From NCBI GenBank assembly GCA_001414345.1, contig LLCB01000040.1, positions 208,237 to 272,236 of the forward strand: a stretch of 64,000 nucleotides of DNA, written 5' to 3'. The stretch is from Hymenoscyphus infarciens. Lineage: Eukaryota; Ascomycota; Leotiomycetes; Helotiales; Helotiaceae. The position numbers were made by a program, and so were the translations under genes. The notes under the pieces were generated by a model that saw only the letters and a list, made by a program, of their open reading frames with translations, made no database searches and had not been told where the DNA came from. Shown one piece after another: positions 1 to 10,391 of this stretch (positions are counted from its first letter, which is position 1; each line of letters begins with the position of its first letter).

Positions 1-1970
1 CTATAAGATGTTTGTTATGTATTATAACAATTGTGAGGAAAAGATATGGAGACAGGCTGGTTTTTTCCTTAGTCCCTATAGGCGATAAGTTAAAGGAATA
101 CCTTAGAGTTGGCTGTGTACGATTTACCGATGGAACTTCCTCTGGGCATCTTTCAACAAGCGAGGATATATATATACCTAGAGGTTTTGAAAATCCGAAT
201 GAAACAAAATATTTAGATTAGAGAAAGAACAGATCGAACCCGTACCTACCGCACTCACAGAGTCCCTTTTCTTTCTACTATCCTCGAATATCCAATACCC
301 TTCCAAGCGAGTCACATAATAAAAGCCACTTTAACACACATTTCTCACCAATCCCAACATAATACTCTAACTGAAGATAGAATAAAACTCAAACGAGAGA
401 GATGTTAATGAAAGATATCACAAAGATCATAATTACCATATCTCCTTACAATACACTCCAGAATTAGATTCCCAACTACTCGCTAGACTTAACAACATAA
501 TCGGAAGCAGTATAACAGTTGTTATATTCTCAAGAGCATAAAATCTTCTCATAACAGTCTCCTCCATGGTAAATTTCCCGCCAAGTAACGCCTTATCACT
601 AACTTACTTACTATCTTTACTTACTATCTTTACAAATACATGTTCAATCTAGTATCACGTCAAGACACAAACCCCGGGTTTCAACGTAGGATAGCGATAG
701 ACAGGTCCATATTTTCCCAATACCCCAATTATTAATAACCCCCTCTCCTCATCTGAAACCCCACATCTCCCTTTCTCCAAAACTGGCAAAAATCCTCCCC
801 TCTAAAATTTCAAAACTACAATTACAGTACCCAGTCACTCACTCACACATCCATCAACCTACCACTACCACCGCAGCTCCGCAGCACTCCAAGACACAAA
901 CGCTTCCTCCAACAACCCCACCCGCATCTCAAGCATTCCAAACATGGCCCGGAGAAGAACGTAACGCGACTGCAATTCTCGCATTCATAAAGATTCATAC
1001 CTTACAATTAATATCTTACAATAAATACCTTACAAGCTCATCTCTTCAAATACAACCAACCACCAAACCCCCTAAGAAAGACTTCTCAAACTCCTGTACG
1101 TACTACATCATCAAATGTTAAGCATTAAACATCTCTAGTGCTATCAGTAGGTTACCCACAAATTAGTCGAGTATCTCACTCACCCCATCGCCCCCTCCCC
1201 TCCCCTCCCCTCCCCCACCTTCTGCTCTCCCCTAATCTCTCTCCCCCAATCTCTCTTCCACAAACACTTCCTACACTTCCTCACAACCTCCGCGAATACA
1301 ACCACAGCACCAGCACCTCCTAATAGCAAAACATCATCCCAAGTCCTCAAAAGTACAAACCAGACAAGACTATTGATTCCCCAAGACCATGGATCCATGT
1401 GCTCCCCTCTGCTTTCAGACAATTGTCCGACAAAGGTCCAGGAGAACGGGAAACCGAAAACCTTCGTTCCACTAAATCATCTCGAACAACCATCACAGTT
1501 CTCTGACACGAGTTGGGACAATTTAAGTCATTGACTGAAATGATTGGGACAATTCTCCTCTCATCTCACATCCCACAAAAAGAAATTATTCACAAACAAG
1601 TCTTCAGAACAAGGATTAAGAAACGAGTATCATTTCGCTATAACCTAACATACTCAATTCCTGCCATCGCTCCCGTCCATTTTATGTTTCTCCATTTCCA
1701 TTCCACGCCCTCATCATGATCATACAATTTGCTCTCGAGGAAAAGGAAGGAAAGCAGACGCAAGCGAATCATGCAAAATCAAAAGCGACAAAAGAAAACG
1801 TCATCTCATCCCTCCCTCCCCGTTGCCATTACCATTCCATCCCTTCTCACACCTGAAGTATTAAGTAAGTAACGGGTATTCGCAGTATTGGTATCAGGTA
1901 TCTTCCAAGGCAAAAAGAAGAAAAATCAAGACATAAGGAAAAATCGTTGTGGAGTACAAGCCCTCATCCC
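1..1970. other. Gene-free left flank
   Basis: No convincing coding region. Short open frames (for example 12-221, which begins at TTG) have no recognisable domain. The stretch is pyrimidine-rich with scattered AT-rich sequence and a short CCCCT array near 1191-1216. The right part (about 1700-1970) is the 3' flank of the HAM1-like gene. Confidence 0.6.
1191..1216. repeat. CCCCT pentanucleotide microsatellite
   Basis: About five uninterrupted copies of CCCCT, seen directly. It lies in non-coding DNA. Confidence 0.85.
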
Positions 1971-4900
1971 CTAAACACGACCAGCAACAACAGGGTTCTC
2001 ACTACCAAGAGTGGTGTTATAAGCACCAGTCTTTCCATGACTGGTCAATGGTGCATTGCCATTCAAACCAGTAGACGTGCCATTCAGACCATGACCACTG
2101 AGAGCTCCTCCATTGGTATTTTGGATAGCAGGAACCTTGGAGTTATCGCTAAATGCTTGATCGACTTGGCTTCCGAACCCGGTAACGGTGGAGTTGCGTT
2201 CACCAGAAAGACCAGTGCTTCCGGATGATTGAGCGAGAGTGGTGTTCTGAGCCAATGGGTCCCGGAGTTGGTTGGTGGTCGAGCTGGTGTTACCAAGGTT
2301 TTGAGGACCACGAACAGTGGCACCGGTGACGTCGTGGTGTTTGCGTCTGATCTCGGTGACCTTGGGGATGTCGGTTGAAGCCTTCGCACTTCCTAATCCA
2401 AAGACAGGAGACTCCCATGTGGTTCCCTTAAGTGCGAGATCTCTGTACTCAGTAGCCTTGGAGGAGATGCCACCAGGAAGCTTGATATTGGGGAATATCG
2501 AGTCGGCTTGGGTCATGGCCACATTGACCTTGGTCTGGCTGGCGACCTGTTCGGCCTTGTTCTTTCCTTGCAACGCCTTCTTTTGGACGGCGGAGACGTA
2601 GCGGGAGTAGATGTTTGGTGCACTCTCAGGATTCTCCACAACCTCCTGGGCAGCACGGTCGGCTTCGACCTTGACTTGATAGAGCATCGAGTCAAGTTCG
2701 TGGGCCTGGTCCTTGATGGCCTTTTCCAAAGCCTTTTGGAGTGCTGGTCGGATAACCTTGAGCATGAAAGGCTTGAAGAGCGTGAAAAGGAGCTTGTGGT
2801 TGGATTGTTTTAACTTGATGTCGAAGTTCTTGACGTCTACATCGACCTTCTCGATCTTGAAGAAGTTTTGTTGGTCGGATTTCTCGGTGGTAGACATCTT
2901 CATCTTGAAGGAGAAGCCAGTGCCACCAAGGAAAATATCGGCGACTCCAGTGTCGGTAATCTTTGGTGTGCCTTGTTTACGCTTGATGTGATATGAGACA
3001 TCGCGTAAATCCATTTGGACGCCGGAGACGGAGAGGGTGACGCTGTTACGGTTCTTGTTCGCAACCTTCTTTCTTCCCCATCTAAAGTAGTTGTCGCTTT
3101 CAAGCTCGAAGATGTTTGGCACGAGATTGTCGCTCTCAATGACCAAGTTCTCGATGATGGCATCCACCATTGGATCGCTATACTCAATTCTCGGGATAGG
3201 GACGTAACGGATCGATTCAAACACGGCAGGAAGGATGACCTCGCTAAGATCCTTGAGCAAGTGAGGCTTGAACGTTGGCTTTCCATTCTCGTCGTTGCCC
3301 AAATCGGCAAACAGCTTGTTTAGGGAAGCGGCGAACTGCTTGTTTTGTGGGTCGTTGTCGAACTCATTACCCAAAAACTTGATCTCGTCGACGATTCGGT
3401 CTGTGTGGTTGCGGTAACGGTCTCGAAGGAGGAAGTTGCCACGATCATAGAGGGTATTCCACTCTTCGGTGGCACTATCCTCCATGATGTAGCCTTGTTG
3501 CTTCAAGCATTTGCGGACGTAGGCATCGATGTGTTTAAACCAGCTCTTAAGCTCGGGATCTTGATCTGCATCACGGTAGATGGTGTTGATAGAATCGAAC
3601 AAGTCGTTTGTGGATGTACCATTGGCGAAACGCTCAATAAGAGTCTTCAAATCATCCTCAGCCTTCTGAAGCGAAGAATCGGTGTGAGCACCTTTGACAG
3701 AGCCAGTAGATTGCTGTCCAATGGTATTGGCATGCCCAGCATATTGTTCAGCCAAGTCCAGAAGCGTTGTGATAGCTTGTTGATAGTCTGGGTGACCTTG
3801 GCATTCAACAACCATCTTCTTCAATCGCCAGATGGTTTGCTCTCTGCGTTCCTCTGGCATCTTCTTGGAGATATAGTTCTTAGTCTTGTCTCTGGTTTCT
3901 CTGCCACGTTGCTTGGTCTCTTCAGGGACGTTGTCAGAAGCTCGCTGTTGAAGAGTAGCGGCACCGCTCCGAGCTCCAGTCTGGGCGTCCAAGCCGGATG
4001 AAGTGCCATCAGCGCGGTCTCGACCAGCTAAAAGCGCAGCGTCTGCTGGGTCACGAGTACCATCGGGGTGGGCAGCTTGTGTAGCATTACCGGCGGCATC
4101 GCGAAGGTCTTCCTTTCCAACTGGCGTCTGTTTGCTGTATGTGTTCTTGAGCTGGCTCTTGATATTGCCAGTAGACATATCTGGGACATCGTGCCAGGTG
4201 TTGTCGTCCGCCGGGTGATCAATTTGGGATAGTTGATCTTGGTTTGGTTTAACTTTGGATGCAGCGTTAGTTGCCGCGTCGCCAGCAATGTCTCGTAAGA
4301 GAATTGTGGCATCGTTCACTGGAAAGGATGTTAGTATTTGGTTTCCAATTTCTTCGCTGCCAAGTTCCCAGTATCTTGGACCATCCAGGGTATTGGCCCA
4401 GATCTTTTCAAACAATTAGGAATATTGTTCGAAAAATTCTGGAAGAATTGGAACGTCGATTTCTCGAATCTTCGAACAATACATAAGTTGTTCTAGAATC
4501 TCCGAAGAAATAAAGGGGTGGTGTCACAAAATGAAGTCCAGGAATTCTACTTACAAAGCTTTCGAAATTGACCATTAGAGATGATCAGTGTGCCGAGTGT
4601 TCGTAGACCCTCCAAAGCCTCATTGCCATGTTGCCTAGCTGCATCCTTTCCAACTGGTGCACCAGGGAGCGCAGCGTTTGCACCATCAATCTTCTGGGAC
4701 TCCCAGATGAAGTCTTGAAGAAGATTGCCCTGGTTCTTTATGAGGAGAAGGTATTTGGCTTGTTCGACGACATTTCGGAAGTCGTTGACAAGTGCTTGTC
4801 CTTCGGTAGAAAGTCTGGAGGAAGGCTTGGCGAGTGCTTTCGAGGCCAGAAAGCTGTTCAAGGCGACGTCGATTTGCTCGTTCTGTGGTACGGTTAGTGG

Positions 4901-5523
4901 TTTGCTATTTGGATTTGTGCGACGATGGTAGAAATGAGGCGGTTATTTTGCCTATCTTTGGTGGTGTTGGTTGTGATCTGAGGGAGTACTGATGACGTGG
5001 AAATCCACAGATCGTCGACCAAAGAAAGCGTTCGGTGTGATCATCTGCAACAGGAAAGCACCACTTTTCAGGAAAAGAGAAAGTGATCTCATGTTCCAAA
5101 TGTCCACGCCATTGCTCATTCCAATCTTCTTCCGAATCATCTAGCATTATCCGAAAGAATTCAGAGAATGGCAAACCAGACTTTCCATTCTTCCAAGTCA
5201 TCTGGGATAATGTGTTCAATTGCCCCAGAATCTCTGAAGCAATAGGAAATGGCGAAATCTTCTGTGTAGTCATTGTCCTCCGTCCGTCCCAACCATGACG
5301 TGCATTTGAGGAAAGTCGGATCGCGATCAAGGGCGGATATTGGTACTTACAGATGGGACTTTGCCAGCTTGGAAGGCTATTCAGAAAACTTGTTAGTCTG
5401 GATGGCATGTGAAGATCGAATGAAGAAGCATATCATACCTGATGCAATGCCATAAAGCTGAAGCTTGCGGTTGACATCAGCCTCCTTCTCCTTGATGTTG
5501 GTTGGTTTGTTGACGGAAGACAT
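1971..5523 (-). CDS. HAM1-like (DUF4449) fungal protein
   Basis: Four exons on the minus strand: 5523-5439, 5376-5351 (a 26-nt micro-exon), 4882-4555 and 4318-1971, all with GT-AG borders and a continuous frame. They give about 928 residues starting MSSVNKPTNIKEKEADV. The N-terminal part (QLYGI..FQAGKVPS..QIDVALNSFLASKAL) and the segment LRTLGTLIISNGQFRKLLNDATILLRD match my memory of the HAM1-like N domain. The later part (about residues 480-750) fits the HAM1 C / DUF4449 region, which is related to BPI/LBP-type tubular lipid-binding folds. The last 150 residues are Asn/Gly/Ser/Thr-rich and probably disordered. Exact function is unknown; a lipid-binding role is family inference. Introns 2 (468 nt) and 3 (236 nt) are far longer than others in this window and carry related sequence (see separate entries). 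The start was chosen because it begins the conserved N terminus. Confidence 0.88.
4319..4554 (-). other. Long intron 3 of HAM1-like gene, related to intron 2, with 11-bp inverted repeat
   Basis: A 236-nt intron. In one frame of the gene strand it reads SSEILEQL...ILPEFFEQ, then a stop, then EKIWANTLDG..., which lines up with the ORF of intron 2. Nucleotides also match: the GAGATTCT core and a CCA-TTC-GAATT-TTTCG block occur in the same order in both. TATTGTTCGAA at 4423-4433 is repeated inverted as TTCGAACAATA at 4471-4481, so the intron can fold as a hairpin. Confidence 0.55.
4883..5350 (-). other. Long intron 2 of HAM1-like gene carrying a coding-like ORF
   Basis: A 468-nt intron between the conserved codons VPS and NEQ. 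On the gene strand it holds an ORF of about 123 codons from an ATG near 5274 (MTTQKISPF...) to a stop near 4905. The ORF is rich in Trp, Phe and acidic residues, unlike random intron sequence. Its first part (ASEILGQL...LPFSEFFR...EITFSFP) resembles a translation of intron 3. No known family is recognised. It could be a nested gene, an inserted element or a decayed duplicate. Host exons join in frame when it is removed. Confidence 0.5.
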
Positions 5524-5732
5524 GATTGCAAATGCTGGGTATCGCGGGTATCACTGAACGAAAAAAAGGAGGAAGAAAAAAGGTCGAAGGAGTCGAAGGA
5601 GGAAGGTGCTCGCAGACTGGAACCGCTGACGGGGGGAGGATGCGATACGATGGAATTCCTGGTGGTTGATGGTGGAATGTATGTATGGATGTTTTAGTGA
5701 TGTTGAGCGGTCTCTGGTATGTTGGTATTTGG

Positions 5733-5804
5733 TTGTGTTGTGTTGTGTTGTGTTGGGGGAGAAAGGGTTGGTTGCAGAGGTGCAGAGGTGCAGAGGTGCA
5801 GAGA
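5733..5804. repeat. Two adjacent microsatellites upstream of HAM1-like gene
   Basis: TGTTG repeats at about 5733-5755 and GCAGAGGT repeats at about 5774-5804. Both lie 200-280 bp upstream of the HAM1-like start codon, in its probable 5' region. Confidence 0.8.
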
Positions 5805-7006
5805 GAGGGTTAAGAGAAGCGGGACTCAAATTTGACGACGCGACGGCTTGAGCTATTCCATCATCATCATCGCTCTTGCCAGCTGCAGCTTCTTCCTGTT
5901 TGTAGAGGCTGAGAGCCACTTAATTCTTTCCTTGGCACGCTGGATTGGGGAGAACAAGGCAAGTTTTTGCCCTGTTACAGGCTTACAGCCAGCGTACACC
6001 TGTAACCCCAGAAAGGAGCTTCCCGCGGGTGACGTCACTGCTGACAGGGGTGGAGCGAGGAGCTTGAGTTCCAGCGGAGCTTTGCTTTGCACGATTCACT
6101 CGATCCTCTGCAAAGAAATCTTTTATCCAATTTCCCCCATTTGGCGCTAGCATATTTCCATCAACACTATTGGATATCGGATGCGCCACCGCATCATGAT
6201 CATGAAAGGGTGGTAGAGAAACGTAGCCGAGGCCTCTCAAGACCTCTCAAGGCCTCCCGCCCCTGAGTCAAGAAGACCATCTTAAAGTCATCTTACAGTA
6301 ACATCAATTTCATGCGCGTCATCAACTATCAAAAGCTTCAACTCCACCGCGGATTGTGCACATGCGATCAATTGTGCTTCGGTTCAGAGCAAAAGGATGG
6401 CATTCTAGGATTCCTCAATTGCCATGTCGGCAGTTCTCCACCCATGTCCATGTGCCGATCAGCCCATACTCTCCGTACATGGAGAAAGGAGAAAGGAGAA
6501 AGGGCCAGAAGCATCCATGCAAATTCAATATTCAATCTTTTCAGCTGGTGGTACTTGTCGCTGGCAGAAAAGCAGGTATCCGGGGGACATGACACAGCTA
6601 CAAATTCATGCTCGGATACTAGTAAAGGGGTTGCAAATGCCAACAGACGCTCAATGGAAGGCGCGACGTGTCGGAGGAGAGGTGGCGTTGCGTGGCTGAT
6701 CGCACGGGGGTTCCGGGTTGCTGAAACCTTTATTTCCCATGACTTCATTGAAGCCAGAAGCATAGAGGTTTTTATTGCGAATACCACGGATTCGGCCACT
6801 TGAGTAGTCTCTGGTCTGGCCTTCTCTTAGTTCAACGTTGGTCCTATTGTGGTTATTTGTGCCATTGTCTGTTACCGAATTCTCTTGTGTCTTTTCCTTC
6901 AGGTCTGACTAGTCAGTCTGAGCCGGTTGGACCTTCGCTGTCGAAATATTACAGACGTGGTTCCATACAGAGTGTCTACTCAATTTCTTGAGTAGGCAAC
7001 CGTCTC
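5805..7006. other. Intergenic, no gene seen
   Basis: Open frames here are short, overlap on both strands and lack domains or splice-supported extension. The region separates the HAM1-like promoter from the MITE pair. I see no tRNA or rRNA. Confidence 0.5.
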
Positions 7007-7036
7007 GAGACTACACTCTCGGAGACTACACTCTCG
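7007..7036. repeat. 15-bp direct repeat, two copies
   Basis: Two exact, adjacent copies of GAGACTACACTCTCG (7007-7021 and 7022-7036). Confidence 0.85.
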
Positions 7037-7146
7037 AAGACGGGAGGCACTATTAAATAACCAACGATGGCTCTTTTCAAGGTAGTTCTGTACCTGTTGA
7101 AATACAACGTATTTTACTCGTAATTTCCATGGTTCCATGTACTCCA

Positions 7147-7357
7147 CTATCCCCCCCCCTAATTACATTGTAATGACCCACGGGGTGGAGGCTGCGTAAA
7201 CTCCTGGTAATGTCAAAGCGCCGAACTAATAAGAAGACTTAAAGTTAAACAATGGAGTGATTAAGAAGGTTCTATGGGCTGACATTACTAGGAATTTACA
7301 CAGCCTCCCCCAGATCTACAAAGAGTGGGGATTACAAGTAAGGGGGGGGGGGGAGAG
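7147..7357. mobile_element. Foldback MITE with poly-C terminal repeat
   Basis: The left end reads CTATC9-TAATTACATTGTA (7147 on). The right end is a degraded inverse copy ending in a run of G and AGAG. Inside, the left arm (about 7174-7217, including GGAGGCTG and GTAATGTCA) is repeated inverted at about 7278-7330 (TGACATTAC, CAGCCTCC), so nearly the whole 211 bp can fold back. No transposase is present. It directly abuts the next element, which shares the same terminus. Confidence 0.7.
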
Positions 7358-7359
7358 TA

Positions 7360-7450
7360 CTATCCCCCCCCCTAATTACATTGTATGCGCACAGACATCT
7401 GCCACACTAAAACGACCGTGCGCGTACAATGTAATTAGGGGGGGGGATAG
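7360..7450. mobile_element. 91-bp MITE with near-perfect inverted termini
   Basis: The 26-bp termini are exact inverse copies (CTATC9TAATTACATTGTA... and its complement ending in G9ATAG). The match extends with one mismatch to about 33 bp per arm, leaving a loop of about 25 bp. TA dinucleotides flank both sides (7358-7359 and 7451-7452), as expected of a TA target duplication in the Tc1/mariner group. Superfamily assignment is inference. Confidence 0.75.
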
Positions 7451-7726
7451 TAATTGAAGGAGCAAAAACTCCTCCCGGTCGCTTCCCAGTTCTGAACTTC
7501 TGCTATCGATCCGACATCTCAAATAGGACACCAAACCACACCGAATCGAGCCATCTCCCTGCCGCTCCTCTCTCCTCTCTCTCAAATTCTCTCCAATGAT
7601 TCGCTGCCAGCTTTCATAATACCCCTTACAGTCCTTCACTACCTCCTAACGTCATTTCCATCAACACCCATTTCCCGAGGTCCTCCTGCGGTGTTACCCC
7701 ATATCCTACCCCAGGTTACCATCCCA

Positions 7727-7819
7727 CCAATCCCATCTCATACTTGATTCCTTCTAGCCAATCCCATCTCATACTTGATTCCTTCTAGCCAATCCCATCT
7801 CATACCTCATTTCTTCCAA
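7727..7819. repeat. 31-bp minisatellite, three copies
   Basis: Units at 7727-7757, 7758-7788 and 7789-7819. Each starts CCAATCCCATCTCATAC; the first two are identical and the third diverges at its end. It lies about 200 bp upstream of the protease-like gene. Confidence 0.85.
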
Positions 7820-8014
7820 CCAATTATCAAAATTGACATACCATATCTATTTTTCTTCGTTTGGCCTACCGTCACCATGAGGAAGAGGGTAGTATCAGCA
7901 TCCCCCTTGTTTACTATGAGCTCATGCTTCTATCGCGCCTCTTTCTTATCTAGATATCAGAGGCATGTATTGTACGGTATGCTTTGATACGAGCGAATCG
8001 TCTTACAACACGTT

Positions 8015-10391
8015 ATGCACTCGTTATTGAAAGAGGGCTTTTGCGCCATCTCTTTTCTGGTTTTCGGTTGCACTGCAGTGGCGGTTCCGACGAGCATTTC
8101 CGAGGAATTGGTGGGGGATTTGGAGAGGAGAGATAATGTTACTTTGAAAGCTCCTATTGTTGCGACGCCTAGCCAACATTGGTTCGTCCTTTGATTCCTT
8201 TCTCTCCTTTCCCTTTTACTTTACTTCCACCACTTGTCATTTTCACAAAACTGATCAGCGCAATCGCTCAGGGAAGGAGTAGACGGCACGTGGTCAACCT
8301 TTGAAATCCGCGTTGGAACCCCAGCGCAAACCTTCCGCGTTCTACCTGCGACCTCATGGCAAGAAACCTGGGTGGTCTATGGAGCAGCAGCAAATGCGTG
8401 CAACACCAGTGTTGGAGTGCCCTCGGATTGCGCAGAAGCACGAGGCGCGTTTTTTGATCCCACGAAAAGTTCGACGTGGCAGGAGGGAGAGCAGAATGAG
8501 TTGGGGTTGAATGCTGCGCTGGGGTATGAGGGGGTTGGTCAATATGGTATGTCCTTGTGTTGATGGCGAGGATGAGGTTTGAGAGAGTGAGTTGCTGATT
8601 AATAAGATAGGTTTTGATACTGTCGGTTTGGGATATACTGCTGATACTGGGCCGACTCTTCCACATCAAATTGTTGCGGCGATAATATCGGACTCTTTCT
8701 ATTTCGGACAACTAGGTCTGGGTTTCCAACCTACAAACCAGTCCGGCTTCGGCAATCCACAAGCCTCTTTCTCTGACACGCTCTGGTCAAATGGCACAAT
8801 CGCCTCCCAGAGTTGGAGTTATACTGCCGGCGCGTTTTACAGACTCAAAGGTGTTTTCGGCTCCCTGGTATTTGGAGGTTATGATGTTGCGCGCTTCATC
8901 CCAAACGACCTCCGCTTCTCAATGACGGGGGATAATTTGAGAGATATCGTTGTCACGGTTAGGAGTATTACTAGCACGACCACAGCAGGAAATACGACAT
9001 TGATGGGAAGTCCTGAATTTGCATTCATCGATTCCACACTCCCAGAACTCTACCTCCCCGCAGCAGTCTGCACAGAATTCGAAAAAGCATTTGGGTTAAC
9101 CTTCGATAAACCCTCCGGCCTCTACCTCATAAACCAAGCTCAACATCAGAATCTCCTCACTTTGAACCCGAACATCACACTCACCCTGGCGAACCAGAAA
9201 ACAGGCGGGGAAACACTAGATTTTGTTCTACCATACGCTGCTTTTGATCTCAATGTCACATCACCCATCTTGGTAAATAAAACCTCCAAGTACTTTCCCT
9301 TGAAACAAGGGCCGGATGGTGCATACGCTTTGGGAAGGGTGGTTTTGCAAGAAGTCGGTGTAGTAGCGCATTACAACTCGAGGACTTTTCAGGTCTTACA
9401 ATCGAAATTCGAGGATTCGCCTGAGACGAATATCGTAGCCCTCTCTCCAACTCTTCCCGCACCCGCGACACCATCTTCCACCACCTCTCCCTCGGGTAAA
9501 AACTCCAATGGTTCGAAAAAGGGACTGGCGAATGGAGCAATAGCAGGCATCGTAGTCGGTGCACTCGCCCTCCTTGCCGCTCTTGGTCTTCTAGCATTCT
9601 TCCTCCGCCGCCGCAAACACCGTCAATCCCTCGTGGGGAAACGTCCAGGAACACCCGTCGCGGAGATAGATACTGGCAAGAGGATAGATAACCCAGATCA
9701 AAGCGCTTACATCGGACAAGCATCTCGGTATACCTCGGAGGTTCCGGGACAAAGTGCAAAGGTTGAGATTCAGGGAAATCCAATTATGCATCCACAAGAA
9801 CTTGAGGCTGCACCTGTTCCCCATCGTAGCATAAATGGGAGGGCTGAGACGGGGAATGGATTCGTAACTCATGGAAGGGGGGGACGGACGCCTATGGCTG
9901 AGTTGGGTGAGGATGAGCTGTTCCTTCCTGCCTTTGGTTCGGGGAATGGTGGAAATGGAGGGGATAGCGGCACAGGAACAGGCGAGGGGTTTAGCCCTAT
10001 CAGCGCGCCCGGAATGAGTTCTACCTCTGGGAGTGGGAGGAATAAGATCAGTGATGGGGAGGTGAGTGAGATGGGGGAAGAGAGTTCGCCTAATTCTACG
10101 AATGCGCATGCAAGGGGTGTTAGTGGTGGGTATGGGGGTGGGAATCGGGATACGATGGTTAGTATGATGACGCCGGTTGAAGGGCCTAGTGCTACGGGGG
10201 GATTTGGTCCGAATAGGGGGAGTGTTGGTGGGCACCGAGTTTCGGGGATGGGCGGTAGTGGTGCTGGTGAGTCTGCTGGCGAGGGACGAGGCGCGGGAGA
10301 AAGAGGGAGTCCTGTGACTGACACCAGTCCCACCGATTCCAACTTGGAGAGGAGGAAAAGCCGGTTCGAGGAGAAGTTTGGGGAGGATTGA
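8015..10391 (+). CDS. Membrane-anchored peptidase A1-like protein with degenerate active site
   Basis: Exons 8015-8181, 8272-8546 and 8611-10391 give 740 residues. An N-terminal signal peptide (FCAISFLVFGCTAVAVP) is followed by a pepsin-like domain, SQHW-EGVDGTWSTFEIRVGTPAQTFR being the typical opening of fungal A1-like proteins. Where active pepsins have DTGS there is LPATSWQETW, with no Asp. The second site reads FIDSTLPELYLP (DST for DTG/DSG). Proteolytic activity is therefore doubtful. One transmembrane helix (about 459-482, GAIAGIVVGALALLAALG) is followed by RRRKHR and a cytosolic tail of about 255 residues rich in Gly/Ser/Pro and probably disordered. The topology suggests a cell-surface sensor, adhesin or wall-linked protein; this is inference. 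The first intron uses the second AG (8270-8271), because only that acceptor keeps the frame and restores the conserved W-EG junction. Confidence 0.85.

Noticed and set aside
3345..4001. 218-codon plus-strand frame antisense to the HAM1-like gene
   Set aside because: It mirrors the coding strand of a well-supported gene and has no domain. Its Val/Leu-rich content is what the reverse of that gene's codons gives.
9591..10342. Two long minus-strand frames (214 and 157 codons) opposite the protease-like gene
   Set aside because: Pro/Arg/Thr-rich shadows of the Gly/Ser-rich tail. No start context or domain.
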